From the NCBI RefSeq assembly GCF_918698085.1, contig NZ_CAKKLP010000001.1, forward strand, positions 124,001 through 188,000: DNA of 64,000 nucleotides, written 5' to 3'. This DNA comes from Chryseobacterium sp. Bi04. Its GTDB lineage: Bacteria; Bacteroidota; Bacteroidia; Flavobacteriales; Weeksellaceae. The notes below the pieces were generated by a model, which was not told where the DNA came from, did no database searches, and worked only from the letters and a program-made list of their open reading frames with translations. This document shows, piece after piece, positions 1 through 9,026 of this stretch; the first letter of the stretch is position 1, and each line of letters opens with the position of its first letter. The translations under genes were made by a program, and so were the position numbers.

Positions 1-240
1 GCGTACATGGCTTTATTTGGTTTAGGAACCCTACCGTTCATGTTTGCTATTGTTTTAGCCGGAAATCTCATGAATCAAGCCTTTAGAATAAAAGTTTTAA
101 AAGCTGTTCCCGTGATCATGATTATCCTGGGAGGATTATTCATTCTGAGAGGCCTGGAACTGGGAATACCTTACGTTTCCCCTAAAGCAGAAGCCATGAC
201 CATATCCAAAGATCCCAATGGAGCCGTAAACTGCCATTAA
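1..240 (+). CDS. TauE/SafE-like membrane protein, C-terminal part
   Basis: The reading frame is open from the first base, so the gene begins outside the window and only about 79 C-terminal residues are seen. They hold two hydrophobic segments, one beginning around GLGTLPFMF and a last one ending in ILRGLELGIP, followed by a short polar tail that ends in Cys-His. This pattern fits the end of the sulfite exporter TauE/SafE (DsbD-like) membrane proteins. In flavobacteria such proteins often close cytochrome cbb3 oxidase assembly clusters, which is knowledge of the family rather than something visible here. The first ATG at position 7 is internal. Family assignment is moderately sure; the substrate is unknown. 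Confidence 0.6.
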   Translation, partial: AYMALFGLGTLPFMFAIVLAGNLMNQAFRIKVLKAVPVIMIILGGLFILRGLELGIPYVSPKAEAMTISKDPNGAVNCH

Positions 241-355
241 GAAGAAAAAGAATAAAATAACTCGATGTTAATTCAAGACATTGATAATCCAATAAAGTTT
301 TCAAAGAACCAAAAATTCAGCATACATAAAAGGTTAATTTTTTTTTTCATGTGCA

Positions 356-964
356 TTAATTAAGAGGTTCAATATAACCATCCCATAGAGAATGATTAAT
401 ATCAAAGAACATAGTGTTAATTTCTCTGTTAAACCATTTATAGTCCGGATCTTTAGAATAGCCAGGATTATTGACTGCTACAAACCGAATAACTCCTCCT
501 TTTACAGTTTTGTATAAGTCATAGACCTGAAATTTATCAAAATTGTATCGGGAAAAAAATTGATTTTCATCTTCTTTATGTTTAACCGTAGTATACAATT
601 TTTTTACGTCTTCAATGTTCATGTCTTTATAAAAAAAACCTAAAATATTTGAAAACGTAGGCTGGTTGTTATACATAAACAGAAATTGTTCACCATTCTT
701 TTTAGGAACCTTGTAATGCAGTAGTTTGTGCATTTCAGAATTTTTAAAAAAAATATACTGTTTATCTATTTTTTTAAACCGATAATCTCCATAGGTATAG
801 AATGGTATATTTTGTTTTCCGTTATCAAAGGTTAAAACAAATTTATCATACTTATCCGGGTGGTCGGTTTCTACCTTTTGCTGTCCATTAAAATAATAAT
901 AATTTTTACAGCTTATAAATGAAAGCAGGACTATTACTGCTATTATTTTAACTAAACCATTCAC
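356..964 (-). CDS. hypothetical lipoprotein, about 202 aa
   Basis: I do not recognise the family. The start appears to be GTG: no ATG in this frame gives a better N-terminus, and this start leads straight into a hydrophobic signal segment ending in a lipobox-like FISC, which suggests a lipid-anchored envelope protein. The mature part is rich in Lys, Tyr and Phe, has no obvious catalytic motif, and looks like a compact beta-rich domain. It stands alone: serS lies upstream on the same strand across about 270 bases containing a terminator, and the plus-strand partial gene converges from the other side. Function unknown. Confidence 0.7.
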   Translation of the reverse strand: MNGLVKIIAVIVLLSFISCKNYYYFNGQQKVETDHPDKYDKFVLTFDNGKQNIPFYTYGDYRFKKIDKQYIFFKNSEMHKLLHYKVPKKNGEQFLFMYNNQPTFSNILGFFYKDMNIEDVKKLYTTVKHKEDENQFFSRYNFDKFQVYDLYKTVKGGVIRFVAVNNPGYSKDPDYKWFNREINTMFFDINHSLWDGYIEPLN

Positions 965-1180
965 TTCTACTTGTTTCTCACGAATATAGAAAAATATAAC
1001 TCCCTATAAAAGGAATAATAATTATTTATTATGTTGATACCCTTTTTTAGAAAACTAATAAAAATTAAAAAAACAGAAAATCCGTAACAAACAAAAGAAG
1101 GTGCATCACAACTAGACGATGGGTAATCGTTTAAACGAAAACCCTTCTCATAAAGGAGTACAGGAAAATTCCATAAAAAA

Positions 1181-1207
1181 GGCCGTTCTCACGAGTGTGA
1201 GACGGCC
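1181..1207 (-). terminator. intrinsic terminator after serS
   Basis: A GC-rich hairpin (GGCCGT..CTCAC paired with GTGAG.ACGGCC, one bulged base, four-base loop) has an A-run on its left and a T-run on its right, so it can act in both directions. It lies 26 bases beyond the serS stop codon. Confidence 0.85.
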
Positions 1208-1232
1208 TCTTCTTTTTATGAATAAAAATATT

Positions 1233-2501
1233 CTAGTTAATAGTATCAAATCTCGCGTATTCAGCGATCTTCTTAGGAAGTTTAATTCCTTCTGCCGTCT
1301 GATTGTTTTCAAGCAATGCAGCCATAATTCTTGGCAACGCCATCGCGGATCCGTTTAAGGTGTGAACCAGCTGAGACTTTCCGCCTGCTTTATAACGGCA
1401 TTTAAGTCTGTTAGCCTGGAACGTTTCAAAATTAGAAACAGAGCTTACCTCCAACCACATTTCCTGAGCAGCACTCCATACTTCAAAATCGTAGGTCATG
1501 GCAGAAGCAAAACCTGTATCACCACCACAAAGTCTTAATACTCTGAAAGGCAGTTCAAGATCGGTAAGAATTTCTTTGATGTGCTCTACCATTTCTTCTA
1601 AAACAGCATAAGAATTTTCAGGCTTCTCAATTCTTACAATTTCCACTTTCTCGAATTGGTGAAGACGGTTCAGTCCTCTTACATGAGCTCCGTAGCTCCC
1701 CGCTTCTCTTCTGTAACATTGAGAGAAAGCCGTATTTTTAATGGGAAGATCTTTTTCTTCAAGCAATACATCACGGTAAAGATTCGTTACAGGAACCTCC
1801 GCCGTTGGAATCAAATATAATTTATCTTCATTGATATAATACATTTGTCCCTCTTTATCAGGCAACTGACCTGTTCCAAATCCTGATGCTTCATTTACAA
1901 CGTGAGGAGGATTTACTTCCGTATATCCCTTATCCACATTTTTATCCAGGAAATACTGCACCAAAGCTCTCTGTAATCTGGCTCCTTTCCCCAGATAGAC
2001 AGGGAAACCGGCACCCGCAATTTTTACTCCCAATTCAAAATCAATAAGGTTATATTTTTTTGCCAGCTCCCAGTGAGGGATAGCCCCTTCGCCAAGGCCT
2101 TCCACTGTGTGAGACTGGAAAATAATTTCGTTATCATCTGCAGAAGCTCCACTCTTTACCAATTCATTTGGAATATTGGGAAGCTGGTATAAAATATCCA
2201 ATAAAGCTGTTTCTTTTGCTTCTAACTGAATTTTCAATTCTGAACTCGACTCTTTGTACTGTGCTGTTTTAGATTTTGCCGATTCCGCATCTTCTCTCTT
2301 TCCTTCCTTCATCAAAAGTCCTATTTCTTTGGAGATTTTGTTGATCTCGGAAAGCTGGGAATCTAATTCAAACTGGATTCTTTTTCTTTCTTCGTCAGCA
2401 GCGATAGCCTCGTCTACCAACTCAAGATTTTTGAATTGTCTTTTTTTAAGACCTTCTAAAACGCGCTCTTTATTGTCGCGTAAAAAATTGACTTGTAACA
2501 T
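1233..2501 (-). CDS. serS: serine--tRNA ligase
   Basis: Charges tRNA-Ser (and tRNA-Sec where present) with serine in the cytoplasm. The 422-residue length is normal for bacterial SerRS. The first about 110 residues form the antiparallel coiled-coil tRNA-binding arm (charged, Leu-rich, from MLQVNFLRDNK). The class II catalytic core follows, with motif 2 around FSQCYRREAGSYG and motif 3 around NGSAMALPRIMAA, where the invariant Arg sits. The ATG start gives the classic N-terminus. It appears to be a single-gene transcript, with a strong hairpin terminator just downstream and a 65-base gap to the upstream lipoprotein gene. Nothing unusual is seen. Confidence 0.97.
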   Translation of the reverse strand: MLQVNFLRDNKERVLEGLKKRQFKNLELVDEAIAADEERKRIQFELDSQLSEINKISKEIGLLMKEGKREDAESAKSKTAQYKESSSELKIQLEAKETALLDILYQLPNIPNELVKSGASADDNEIIFQSHTVEGLGEGAIPHWELAKKYNLIDFELGVKIAGAGFPVYLGKGARLQRALVQYFLDKNVDKGYTEVNPPHVVNEASGFGTGQLPDKEGQMYYINEDKLYLIPTAEVPVTNLYRDVLLEEKDLPIKNTAFSQCYRREAGSYGAHVRGLNRLHQFEKVEIVRIEKPENSYAVLEEMVEHIKEILTDLELPFRVLRLCGGDTGFASAMTYDFEVWSAAQEMWLEVSSVSNFETFQANRLKCRYKAGGKSQLVHTLNGSAMALPRIMAALLENNQTAEGIKLPKKIAEYARFDTIN

Positions 2502-2566
2502 TTTATTGAGATGTTAAATATTAGAAAGTTAGCTTCAAATAAACTAACAATTGTACAAATTTAAAA

Positions 2567-3088
2567 TTATTTTGTGATAGTAAAGGTATTTATCGAATTT
2601 GGTTGATCCGCTTCTTTTGAAAATTGCAGCACATCATTGTAATATACTTTAGATACCTGGAATAGAGTGGGTGTTTTACGGTACTCTATTCTTAATCTGT
2701 CTGTAATAGTATCCGCTACATTATTCACTGTTTTTATTAAACCCAGAGTCATTACAGAATAATAAGAATTACCTGTACCCGGATTGTCCGGACTTACAGA
2801 ATCCAGTCTTTTTCTTTTGGCACCGGCAATATATTCCATATAAAATGTAGAATCAGCTGTCATTCTCAGTGGAATACTGACGGGAGAAATATCTCTGTCT
2901 CCTAAACTGTCGTTCACCGAATATCCACTGAATGATCCTGGTTTTTTGCTATTCAACAAATCCTGCCCTGCACCGTTAACCATATAAATATTCATGATCT
3001 GATCAATCCTTTGTAAAGATTCATCATCACTTTTACAACTTAAAAGTGCGAAAGCCATAACCCATATTCCAAAAACAATATTTCTCAT
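2567..3088 (-). CDS. hypothetical lipoprotein, 173 aa
   Basis: Unrecognised. The N-terminus is a typical lipoprotein signal peptide (MRNIVFGIWVMAFALLSCKSDDES) with the lipid-anchored Cys at about residue 18, followed by Lys-Ser-Asp-Asp, an acidic sequence common after the Cys in surface-exposed Bacteroidota lipoproteins. The remaining about 150 residues are polar and probably beta-rich, ending in TFTITK. The gene begins 39 bases after the asparagine synthase stop codon on the same strand, so it may be the last gene of the glycosyltransferase-flippase-asnB transcript, although no functional link can be read from the sequence. Confidence 0.72.
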   Translation of the reverse strand: MRNIVFGIWVMAFALLSCKSDDESLQRIDQIMNIYMVNGAGQDLLNSKKPGSFSGYSVNDSLGDRDISPVSIPLRMTADSTFYMEYIAGAKRKRLDSVSPDNPGTGNSYYSVMTLGLIKTVNNVADTITDRLRIEYRKTPTLFQVSKVYYNDVLQFSKEADQPNSINTFTITK

Positions 3089-3127
3089 TCACAACAAAGA
3101 TAAAATATTAATCTTTAGGCTCCTTCT

Positions 3128-5026
3128 TTATTTCTTAAAATATTTCTGGTACCACAGCTCAAAAGTCACCAACTGCCAGATTTTTACCCAGTCATATTCA
3201 TTTTCCAAATGATTCCACCATTCATCGATGACTTCTGTTTTGAAAAAATTTCTTTTTTTAAGGCTCTCAAGATTTTCAATAATAAAATTTCTGATTTTTT
3301 CTTCATTCTTAATAAAATGGTTCAGAGGAAAAGAAAAACCTCTTTTTGACATATTCAAAACTTCGGAAGGAAGATATCTTTCGGCTGTTTTCCGTAATAA
3401 GGGCTTATTCTGAATCCCATTAAACCTGAAACGCTCCGGTAAAACGGCAACATAATCTATCAATCGGTTGCTGAGATAGGGATAACGAAATTCCACCCCG
3501 TATTTCATGGCACTCAGATCATCTCTGAAAACATGATGAGACGACAGAGAATATTTCATATCATATTCAAAATAGCCTGAATAATTTTTAGATTCTGATA
3601 AATGATACCTTGTAAGATCTGAATCAATATTTCTGAAAATGTCTGGTCTTATTATATTTTTTGCTTCAAAGGGAGCCATACTTATCTGGCTCTGGCGGAA
3701 AAAATCAAACATAAAATCCTGAGAAAAGTAATTTTTCACCTTTCTGGAAAAAGGATCTTTCGTAACAATAAAATGTCTGGTGAAGTTAAAATTCTTCATC
3801 AAAAGCCATTTTTTAAGTTTCAATGTATGGGAATAGCCTCCAAAAAGTTCATCTGCCCCATTTCCGCTCAACACTACTTTTATACCATTATCTTTTGCAT
3901 ATTTTGCAGCATTGATCAGTACTTCAAGACTACAGTAAGGTTCTTCAAAATGCTGTATATTTTCTTTTAACTGGTCTAAGATATCTTCATCATTTACTTT
4001 TTCAACCTTATGTGAGACTCCAAAGTGCTCAGCTGCCAGAGAAGCGTTCTGTATCTCCTCTTCAGAAAAAGGATAGGAAATAGTGTATGTACTGATATTG
4101 GCATTAAAAGGTTTTGATTTCGAGGCAATTAACGTAGAATCAATGCCCCCACTCATCATGACTGCTACGGGAACATCTGCATATAGCTGCTCCGATATGC
4201 TTTCAGACAGCAAATGATCTATAGTTTTTACAGCTTCTTCTTCAGAAATATTCTGTTCGGTCTTTAAAGGCAGTTCCCAAAATTTTTCAGTCGTTATTTT
4301 CTGATCTCTTAAACTAATGGTCATCACAGAAGCCGGTTCTACAGAAAAAATCCCCTTAAAACAGGTTTTCGGAGCTAATGTTGTCTGAAAAAGAAAGTTA
4401 GTATATACTCCATCCCAATTGATTTCAGCCGCTACCAGCTCATTTTTCAAAATGGCCTTTATTTCTGAGGCCCAAACTATGCCCTGTTCACTTTGATGAT
4501 AAAAAAGGGGTTTCATTCCTACTCTATCTCTGCCCAAAATAAGCTTCTTTGCGCTGAGATCAACAATGCAGAGTGCAAACATTCCATCCAGCTTTTCAAA
4601 CATGCCTGTTCCCCATTCCTGATAAGACTTCAGCAGTACTTCAGTGTCAGAGGAGCCTTCAAAGTGATATCCTACTATACGGAGTTCTTCCCTGAGTTTT
4701 CTGAAGTTGTAAATCTCCCCATTGAAAGTAATCACCACCTGCTCATTTTCAGTAAGCATAGGCTGATGCCCTTTTTCAGAAAGATCAATGATAGAAAGTC
4801 TTCGAAATCCTAAAGCAATGTCTGAGCTATCATCTTCCAAAATAGGAAACTGCTCTTTTATTTTTGGAGTGGAATCATTGCCGGAAAAAGATGTTCCTTT
4901 TTTTATATCAGAAAGCCAAAAGCCCTCATCATCCGGTCCCCGATGCTTAATGGCCTGATTCATCTCTAAAATATTTTTAGAGGAAATACTTTTATGAAAT
5001 GAATAATAACCGCTGATTCCGCACAT
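3128..5026 (-). CDS. asnB: asparagine synthase (glutamine-hydrolysing)
   Basis: Transfers ammonia from glutamine to aspartate, or in polysaccharide clusters may amidate another carboxylate. The start is placed at the ATG giving MCGISGYYSF, because Cys2 is the N-terminal nucleophile exposed after Met removal; an upstream in-frame extension of 18 residues would bury it. Domains: class II glutamine amidotransferase (about 1-220, with RGPDDEG and GEIYN motifs) and the ATP-pyrophosphatase synthetase domain with the SGGIDST P-loop at about 292-298. At 632 aa it is normal for AsnB. It lies 58 bases downstream of the flippase gene on the same strand, suggesting a role in surface-polysaccharide amidation as well as, or instead of, general asparagine supply. 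Confidence 0.92.
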   Translation of the reverse strand: MCGISGYYSFHKSISSKNILEMNQAIKHRGPDDEGFWLSDIKKGTSFSGNDSTPKIKEQFPILEDDSSDIALGFRRLSIIDLSEKGHQPMLTENEQVVITFNGEIYNFRKLREELRIVGYHFEGSSDTEVLLKSYQEWGTGMFEKLDGMFALCIVDLSAKKLILGRDRVGMKPLFYHQSEQGIVWASEIKAILKNELVAAEINWDGVYTNFLFQTTLAPKTCFKGIFSVEPASVMTISLRDQKITTEKFWELPLKTEQNISEEEAVKTIDHLLSESISEQLYADVPVAVMMSGGIDSTLIASKSKPFNANISTYTISYPFSEEEIQNASLAAEHFGVSHKVEKVNDEDILDQLKENIQHFEEPYCSLEVLINAAKYAKDNGIKVVLSGNGADELFGGYSHTLKLKKWLLMKNFNFTRHFIVTKDPFSRKVKNYFSQDFMFDFFRQSQISMAPFEAKNIIRPDIFRNIDSDLTRYHLSESKNYSGYFEYDMKYSLSSHHVFRDDLSAMKYGVEFRYPYLSNRLIDYVAVLPERFRFNGIQNKPLLRKTAERYLPSEVLNMSKRGFSFPLNHFIKNEEKIRNFIIENLESLKKRNFFKTEVIDEWWNHLENEYDWVKIWQLVTFELWYQKYFKK

Positions 5027-5084
5027 ATTAGATCTTAATAGTTGTAAAAATAGGAAAATGACTTTATTTGCTGGCCACAAGGAC

Positions 5085-6338
5085 CTATTTCTTTATAAAT
5101 TTTGATTTTAAAAGATAGATCTCTTCTCTTGAGATCATAAAATCACTCAGCTTAAATTCTGTAGAACGGTAAAACTTCCGGAATAACAGGAATGAAGAAG
5201 ACAAATAAGAAAATGTGGTCACAAAACACGCCCCCCAAATTCCCCATCTCGGTATAGCTATAAAAGAAAAAAGAACCGTAATGATCAACCCTACAATTGA
5301 CTTCATGTTCAGTATTTTAAGTTCTCTGATCCCTGAAAAATAATATCCAATCATATCACTTATCGCTATGGCAAAAATACCGGGAGATAAAAGAAGCATT
5401 ATTTCTTTGGTATTCCTGAATTCCCTTCCAAAGATCATTTCATAGACCTGGGCGGGAATAATAACGATTCCCAGGACAAAGCCCACCATGAGGATAAAGG
5501 TCAGCTTGAGTGAAGATTTCGTTTTTTCTATAGATTCTTCCCTGCTTTTACTGTTGACAACATCAGAATATAAAACAACAGCAATACTTCTGGTAATCGT
5601 CCATATTGCTTCTGAAAAGGTAATCCCGATCGAAAAGATCCCTACACTTGCTATTCCCTCAAAATGTTCGAGGAAATAAAATGAAAGCCTGTAGTTCAGA
5701 AACTGGACAAATGCACTCAATTGTGTTTTCCAGCCATATTCAAACATATTCCTTGAAACCTCTTTTGAAAATGATATTTCTGAAATACTACATTTTCTGA
5801 TAATTTGAAAAAAGCTGATAAAAAATAAAAGTCCCAGACATCCAATCTGGGCAAGGAAATACACAGAAACATCTTTAGTATTGAAAAGATAGATGAAAAT
5901 TCCAATAAAGACAATATGTACCAGCTGTTGTAAGACTGTATATATATTAAACTTTCTGATATTCTGTGTCCCAACAAACAAATTAATATTCGTTGATAAC
6001 AGTGAAGAAAAAACTGAGATGCCGATAAGATAGGGAAGATAGCCACTCTGAATTGAGGCAAAACTAAAGGCAAGAGGAATTACTATACCTGTCACAAGTG
6101 ACCATAGATAGGCATACAGCAAAACTTTTTCAATCTTAAACTTTGAAGCAAAATAAGAAGTACTGCTGCCTGAAAAGATACTGCTGAAAAAGCTTACTGC
6201 TGCAGCATTGGCAATGACAATAGAAATAGTTCCCTTTCCCTCGCTTCCCCACATATTCGTGGAAAAAATAACCAAACCGAAACTCAGGATCAGAATCAGG
6301 AAGCGCGAAACAAAGGTTTTAATAACAGTAAGCTTCAT
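5085..6338 (-). CDS. polysaccharide flippase (Wzx/MATE-like)
   Basis: A 417-residue integral membrane protein with about 12 hydrophobic segments spread over its whole length, the layout of oligosaccharide flippases of the MOP superfamily, which move lipid-linked sugar repeat units across the inner membrane. N-terminal residues (FVSRFLILILSFGLVIFSTNMWGSEGKGTISIV) resemble the first helix and loop of this family. The gene starts 5 bases after the glycosyltransferase stop codon and is followed by asnB, so these genes are almost certainly co-transcribed. The family is weakly conserved at sequence level; exact substrate cannot be inferred. Confidence 0.8.
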   Translation of the reverse strand: MKLTVIKTFVSRFLILILSFGLVIFSTNMWGSEGKGTISIVIANAAAVSFFSSIFSGSSTSYFASKFKIEKVLLYAYLWSLVTGIVIPLAFSFASIQSGYLPYLIGISVFSSLLSTNINLFVGTQNIRKFNIYTVLQQLVHIVFIGIFIYLFNTKDVSVYFLAQIGCLGLLFFISFFQIIRKCSISEISFSKEVSRNMFEYGWKTQLSAFVQFLNYRLSFYFLEHFEGIASVGIFSIGITFSEAIWTITRSIAVVLYSDVVNSKSREESIEKTKSSLKLTFILMVGFVLGIVIIPAQVYEMIFGREFRNTKEIMLLLSPGIFAIAISDMIGYYFSGIRELKILNMKSIVGLIITVLFSFIAIPRWGIWGACFVTTFSYLSSSFLLFRKFYRSTEFKLSDFMISREEIYLLKSKFIKK

Positions 6339-6343
6339 GGTTA

Positions 6344-7477
6344 TTATTTTTCGATAGCTTTTTTTACAAAATTAGCAAATGAATCACGAATAGCTCCCCA
6401 ATTGTATTTTTCCTTAAATTCTTTTCTGGCATTGAATGCGTGGGCATCATACAGCTCAGGGTTTGTCACATACTGTATGATGATTTCTGCAATCTGTTCC
6501 GTATTCTGAGGGTCTACAAGGCTTCCAAATGAAAGACTTCCCATATGTTTCCTGATTCCCTTCAGACGAGAATAAATTACAGGCTTTCCGGCTCCCATAA
6601 AATAAAACAACTTGATGGGAAGAGAGTGATTATTCTCAAAATTGATTTCCCTGAGGTCAAAGCAAATGTCAGCATCGGAAAATGCTTCTGTAAATTTCTC
6701 AAAAGAAACAGGTTCTTTAATTTCAATCTTATCAAACGCATATTTTTTAAGCAAAGCTGAAAAATGCACTTCATCACTTTCCTGTCTCGTTGACCCTACA
6801 ATAAGGATTTTAAGTCTAAGCCGGGGCTCCTTATTTCTTACCTGATCAGCTGCTTTAAAGAAATTATCAATCCCTTTATCTTTTGAGATCATCCCTGTAT
6901 AACAAAGGGTAATGTTACCAGGCTCAAGTTTTTTTATACTTTCCCTGATATACATTTCATCCGGATAATAAGGAAGGACCATTTGTTTTTTAAACCCAAA
7001 TAAATAACCTAAAGGAAATTTCTTTGTAGTTTCTCCAAAAATAAAATGGGTACTGAGGAAACCGGCATACAGCTGAATCAGAAAAAATTTTGCTGCCTGA
7101 ATGATCTTAACAGGAAATTGATAGACTTCAAGCATAGACATGGCAGGATACCATTCCGTAATATCATAAATACAGCTGATTTTATGGTCTTTTACAAACT
7201 TTCCGGAGGCAATTACTGCCAAAGGTTCTGAGCAGATAATACCATCCGGCTGAAAGGTCTGACAGACATCCCGGAATATTTTTATTTTCGTCTCTATGCT
7301 TTCTTCTAAAGCAGAATACGCCTCAATATCAATCCCGTCAAGAAATCCTTTATAATCTGTGTACAGACTGCAGATTTTAACGGTATACCCTTCATCTCTG
7401 AGGGCTTTAGCCTGATGATAAAAAACCCTGTCATCATCGTAGCGGTGTGAAGTCGTTAAAAAAAGTACTTTTGGCAT
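6344..7477 (-). CDS. glycosyltransferase, GT4/GT1-like (GT-B fold)
   Basis: Predicted to add a sugar to a growing lipid-linked glycan on the cytoplasmic face. The 377-residue protein begins MPKVLFLTTSHRYDDDRVF, a typical start of GT-B family 4 enzymes (short strand followed by a loop and DDDRV). The C-terminal donor-binding half carries CYTGMISKDKG (the family's usual start of the second Rossmann domain) and a region around SLPIKLFYFMGAGKPVI, which matches the E-x7-E-like nucleotide-sugar site of the family. First gene of the three-gene glycan group; a hairpin terminator separates it from the preceding gene. Acceptor and donor unknown. Confidence 0.86.
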   Translation of the reverse strand: MPKVLFLTTSHRYDDDRVFYHQAKALRDEGYTVKICSLYTDYKGFLDGIDIEAYSALEESIETKIKIFRDVCQTFQPDGIICSEPLAVIASGKFVKDHKISCIYDITEWYPAMSMLEVYQFPVKIIQAAKFFLIQLYAGFLSTHFIFGETTKKFPLGYLFGFKKQMVLPYYPDEMYIRESIKKLEPGNITLCYTGMISKDKGIDNFFKAADQVRNKEPRLRLKILIVGSTRQESDEVHFSALLKKYAFDKIEIKEPVSFEKFTEAFSDADICFDLREINFENNHSLPIKLFYFMGAGKPVIYSRLKGIRKHMGSLSFGSLVDPQNTEQIAEIIIQYVTNPELYDAHAFNARKEFKEKYNWGAIRDSFANFVKKAIEK

Positions 7478-7517
7478 TAGCGATTACTGAGTCTTTACAA
7501 AGATACATTAAAACAAA

Positions 7518-7540
7518 AAAGTGGAAATACATTCCACTTT
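7518..7540 (-). terminator. intrinsic terminator between the DUF gene and the glycan operon
   Basis: Nine-base arms (AAAGTGGAA / TTCCACTTT) around a five-base loop, with a T-run on the minus strand. It ends transcription of the gene at 7570-8058 and so isolates the glycosyltransferase operon. Confidence 0.8.
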
Positions 7541-7569
7541 CTGATTGATTAGCGTGTTTCTTTAAACAC

Positions 7570-8058
7570 TTATTTTATAGAAGCCGCCCAGCTTTTTTCC
7601 AAAGGTAAAAGGAAGTGGCTTAAGAAGTCCAGATAGGTATTTTTAGAGAAATCAAAAACCTGGATATCCCCTGAAAGCTCTCCGCTTCTCAATTGAGATT
7701 TAAAATCCTGAAGTTTTAATGTCTTCACCTCTCCGTTGTCTACAAAGCTGGCTTTCATTCTGTCGAAAAGTCCCAGTTGATATTCTTCATCAATTTCTCT
7801 CATAATCTTACCCAATGCGTCAATACTGCATCCTGAAGCCATTTCTTTTTCTTCGTCTACACAGATGATGATAAACTGATTTTTTTCAATCTTAAAAGAA
7901 GAAGAAAGTGCTTTTCCGTGGGCTGCCCATGTTGCAAGGAAGTCAAACAATTTTTCAGTAATTGCTTTTGCTTCTTTGGTTTCAAGAGGCCTTGAAGCCG
8001 GGTATATAATAACTCTGTAGTCGTTAGTTTCTACAATATTGGATTCTTCTATTTTCAT
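7570..8058 (-). CDS. conserved Bacteroidota protein of unknown function, 162 aa
   Basis: A cytoplasmic-looking protein without signal peptide or membrane segment. Close relatives in flavobacterial genomes are often labelled ABC transporter ATPase, but this sequence has no Walker A, signature or Walker B motif, so that name should not be used. Visible features are a mid-protein FIIICVDEEKEMASGCSID stretch and a C-terminal aromatic segment (YLDFLSHFLLPLEKSW). It is a single-gene unit, with a terminator downstream and about 190 bases upstream holding a possible TAATTTTG -7 box on the minus strand. Function unknown. Confidence 0.75.
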   Translation of the reverse strand: MKIEESNIVETNDYRVIIYPASRPLETKEAKAITEKLFDFLATWAAHGKALSSSFKIEKNQFIIICVDEEKEMASGCSIDALGKIMREIDEEYQLGLFDRMKASFVDNGEVKTLKLQDFKSQLRSGELSGDIQVFDFSKNTYLDFLSHFLLPLEKSWAASIK

Positions 8059-8198
8059 ATGTACGTATTTTTAATCCCATATGCTGTTATCATTACCGCT
8101 TCTTTCTGTTGACCGGAAAGTTGGGTTAAATGACGACTTCATATGCTATTAATTTAAGTATCAAAATTAAGAAATATTCTTGAGTTGATCACAAATAA

Positions 8199-8222
8199 AA
8201 ACTCAAGCCAAAGCCTGAGTTT
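8199..8222 (-). terminator. intrinsic terminator of the Fe-S/MCE operon
   Basis: Ten-base arms (AAACTCAGGC / GCTTGAGTTT on the minus strand, one G-T pair) around a TTTG loop and followed by a T-rich stretch. It lies 24 bases past the stop of the CCG-type Fe-S protein. Confidence 0.8.
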
Positions 8223-8246
8223 ATATTTGTATTGTATATAAAGGAC

Positions 8247-9026
8247 CTATAAATCCTCTGCCTCAGCAAGAAGTTCTACAATATCCTTTACGGCAACTTC
8301 TGTATTTTTATTAAAATGTTTTACTCCATCTGTCATCATTGTATTACAGAAAGGACATCCTGTAGCAATCACTTTAGGTTCAAAAGATAAGGCTTCTTCT
8401 GTACGTTCAATATTGATGTCTTTATTTCCTTTTTCAGGTTCTTTAAACATCTGTGCCCCTCCGGCACCACAACAAAGACCGTTTGTTTTACAACGCTTCA
8501 TTTCCACAAGCTCTGCATCCAGTTTTTCAAGTAATAGTCTTGGCGCTTCATACTCGTCGTTGGCTCTTCCCAGGTAGCACGGATCATGAAAGGTAATTTT
8601 CTTTCCTTTAAATGCGCCGCCTTCAATCTTTAGTCTTCCTTCTTCCATTAATGTTTTAAGGAATTGGGTATGGTGAACCACATCAAAGTGCCCGCCAAGG
8701 CTTGGATATTCATTTTTAAGGGTGTTGAAACAGTGCGGGCAGGCCGTTACTATTTTTTTCACCTCATATGCATTCAATACTTCAATATTGGTAAGGGCCA
8801 TCATCTGGAAAACAAATTCGTTTCCAGCTCTTTTTGCAGGGTCTCCGGTACAGCTTTCTTCCTGTCCCAGCACTGCAAATTCAACTCCTATTTTATTTAA
8901 TATTTTGCAAAATGCTTTTGTAATTTTTTTGGCGCGGTCATCGAAACTTCCAGCACATCCAACCCAAAATAAAACTTCCGGGGATCTTCCTTCGGCAGCA
9001 TATTCTGCCATTGTTTTAATTTGCAT
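8247..9026 (-). CDS. (Fe-S)-binding oxidoreductase subunit with CCG domain
   Basis: Resembles the catalytic-side CCG-domain proteins of the HdrB/HdrD C-terminus, GlpC and LutA type. The second CCG unit is complete: DPCYLG, then LCCGAGG, then GCPFC, matching the C-x(n)-CC-x(n)-CxxC pattern that binds a special [4Fe-4S] cluster. The first unit is degenerate: the GCAG and TACPHC elements are present but the CC pair reads SCTGDP. At 259 aa it is a single polypeptide with no membrane segment. It overlaps the end of the upstream secreted-protein gene by 11 bases and shares an operon with the membrane Fe-S protein, with which it probably forms one complex. Substrate unknown. Confidence 0.9.
   Translation of the reverse strand: MQIKTMAEYAAEGRSPEVLFWVGCAGSFDDRAKKITKAFCKILNKIGVEFAVLGQEESCTGDPAKRAGNEFVFQMMALTNIEVLNAYEVKKIVTACPHCFNTLKNEYPSLGGHFDVVHHTQFLKTLMEEGRLKIEGGAFKGKKITFHDPCYLGRANDEYEAPRLLLEKLDAELVEMKRCKTNGLCCGAGGAQMFKEPEKGNKDINIERTEEALSFEPKVIATGCPFCNTMMTDGVKHFNKNTEVAVKDIVELLAEAEDL

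Noticed and set aside
1119-1358. A 79-codon plus-strand frame across the serS terminator
   Set aside because: It overlaps the 3' end of serS and a hairpin, with no protein-like features; it is a shadow of the real gene.
5027-5080. N-terminal extension of asparagine synthase
   Set aside because: It would place 18 residues before Cys2, the catalytic nucleophile that must become the N-terminus.
7570-8058. Naming the 162-aa protein an ABC transporter ATPase
   Set aside because: No Walker A, signature or Walker B motif is present; the name seen in database records of relatives is not supported by sequence.
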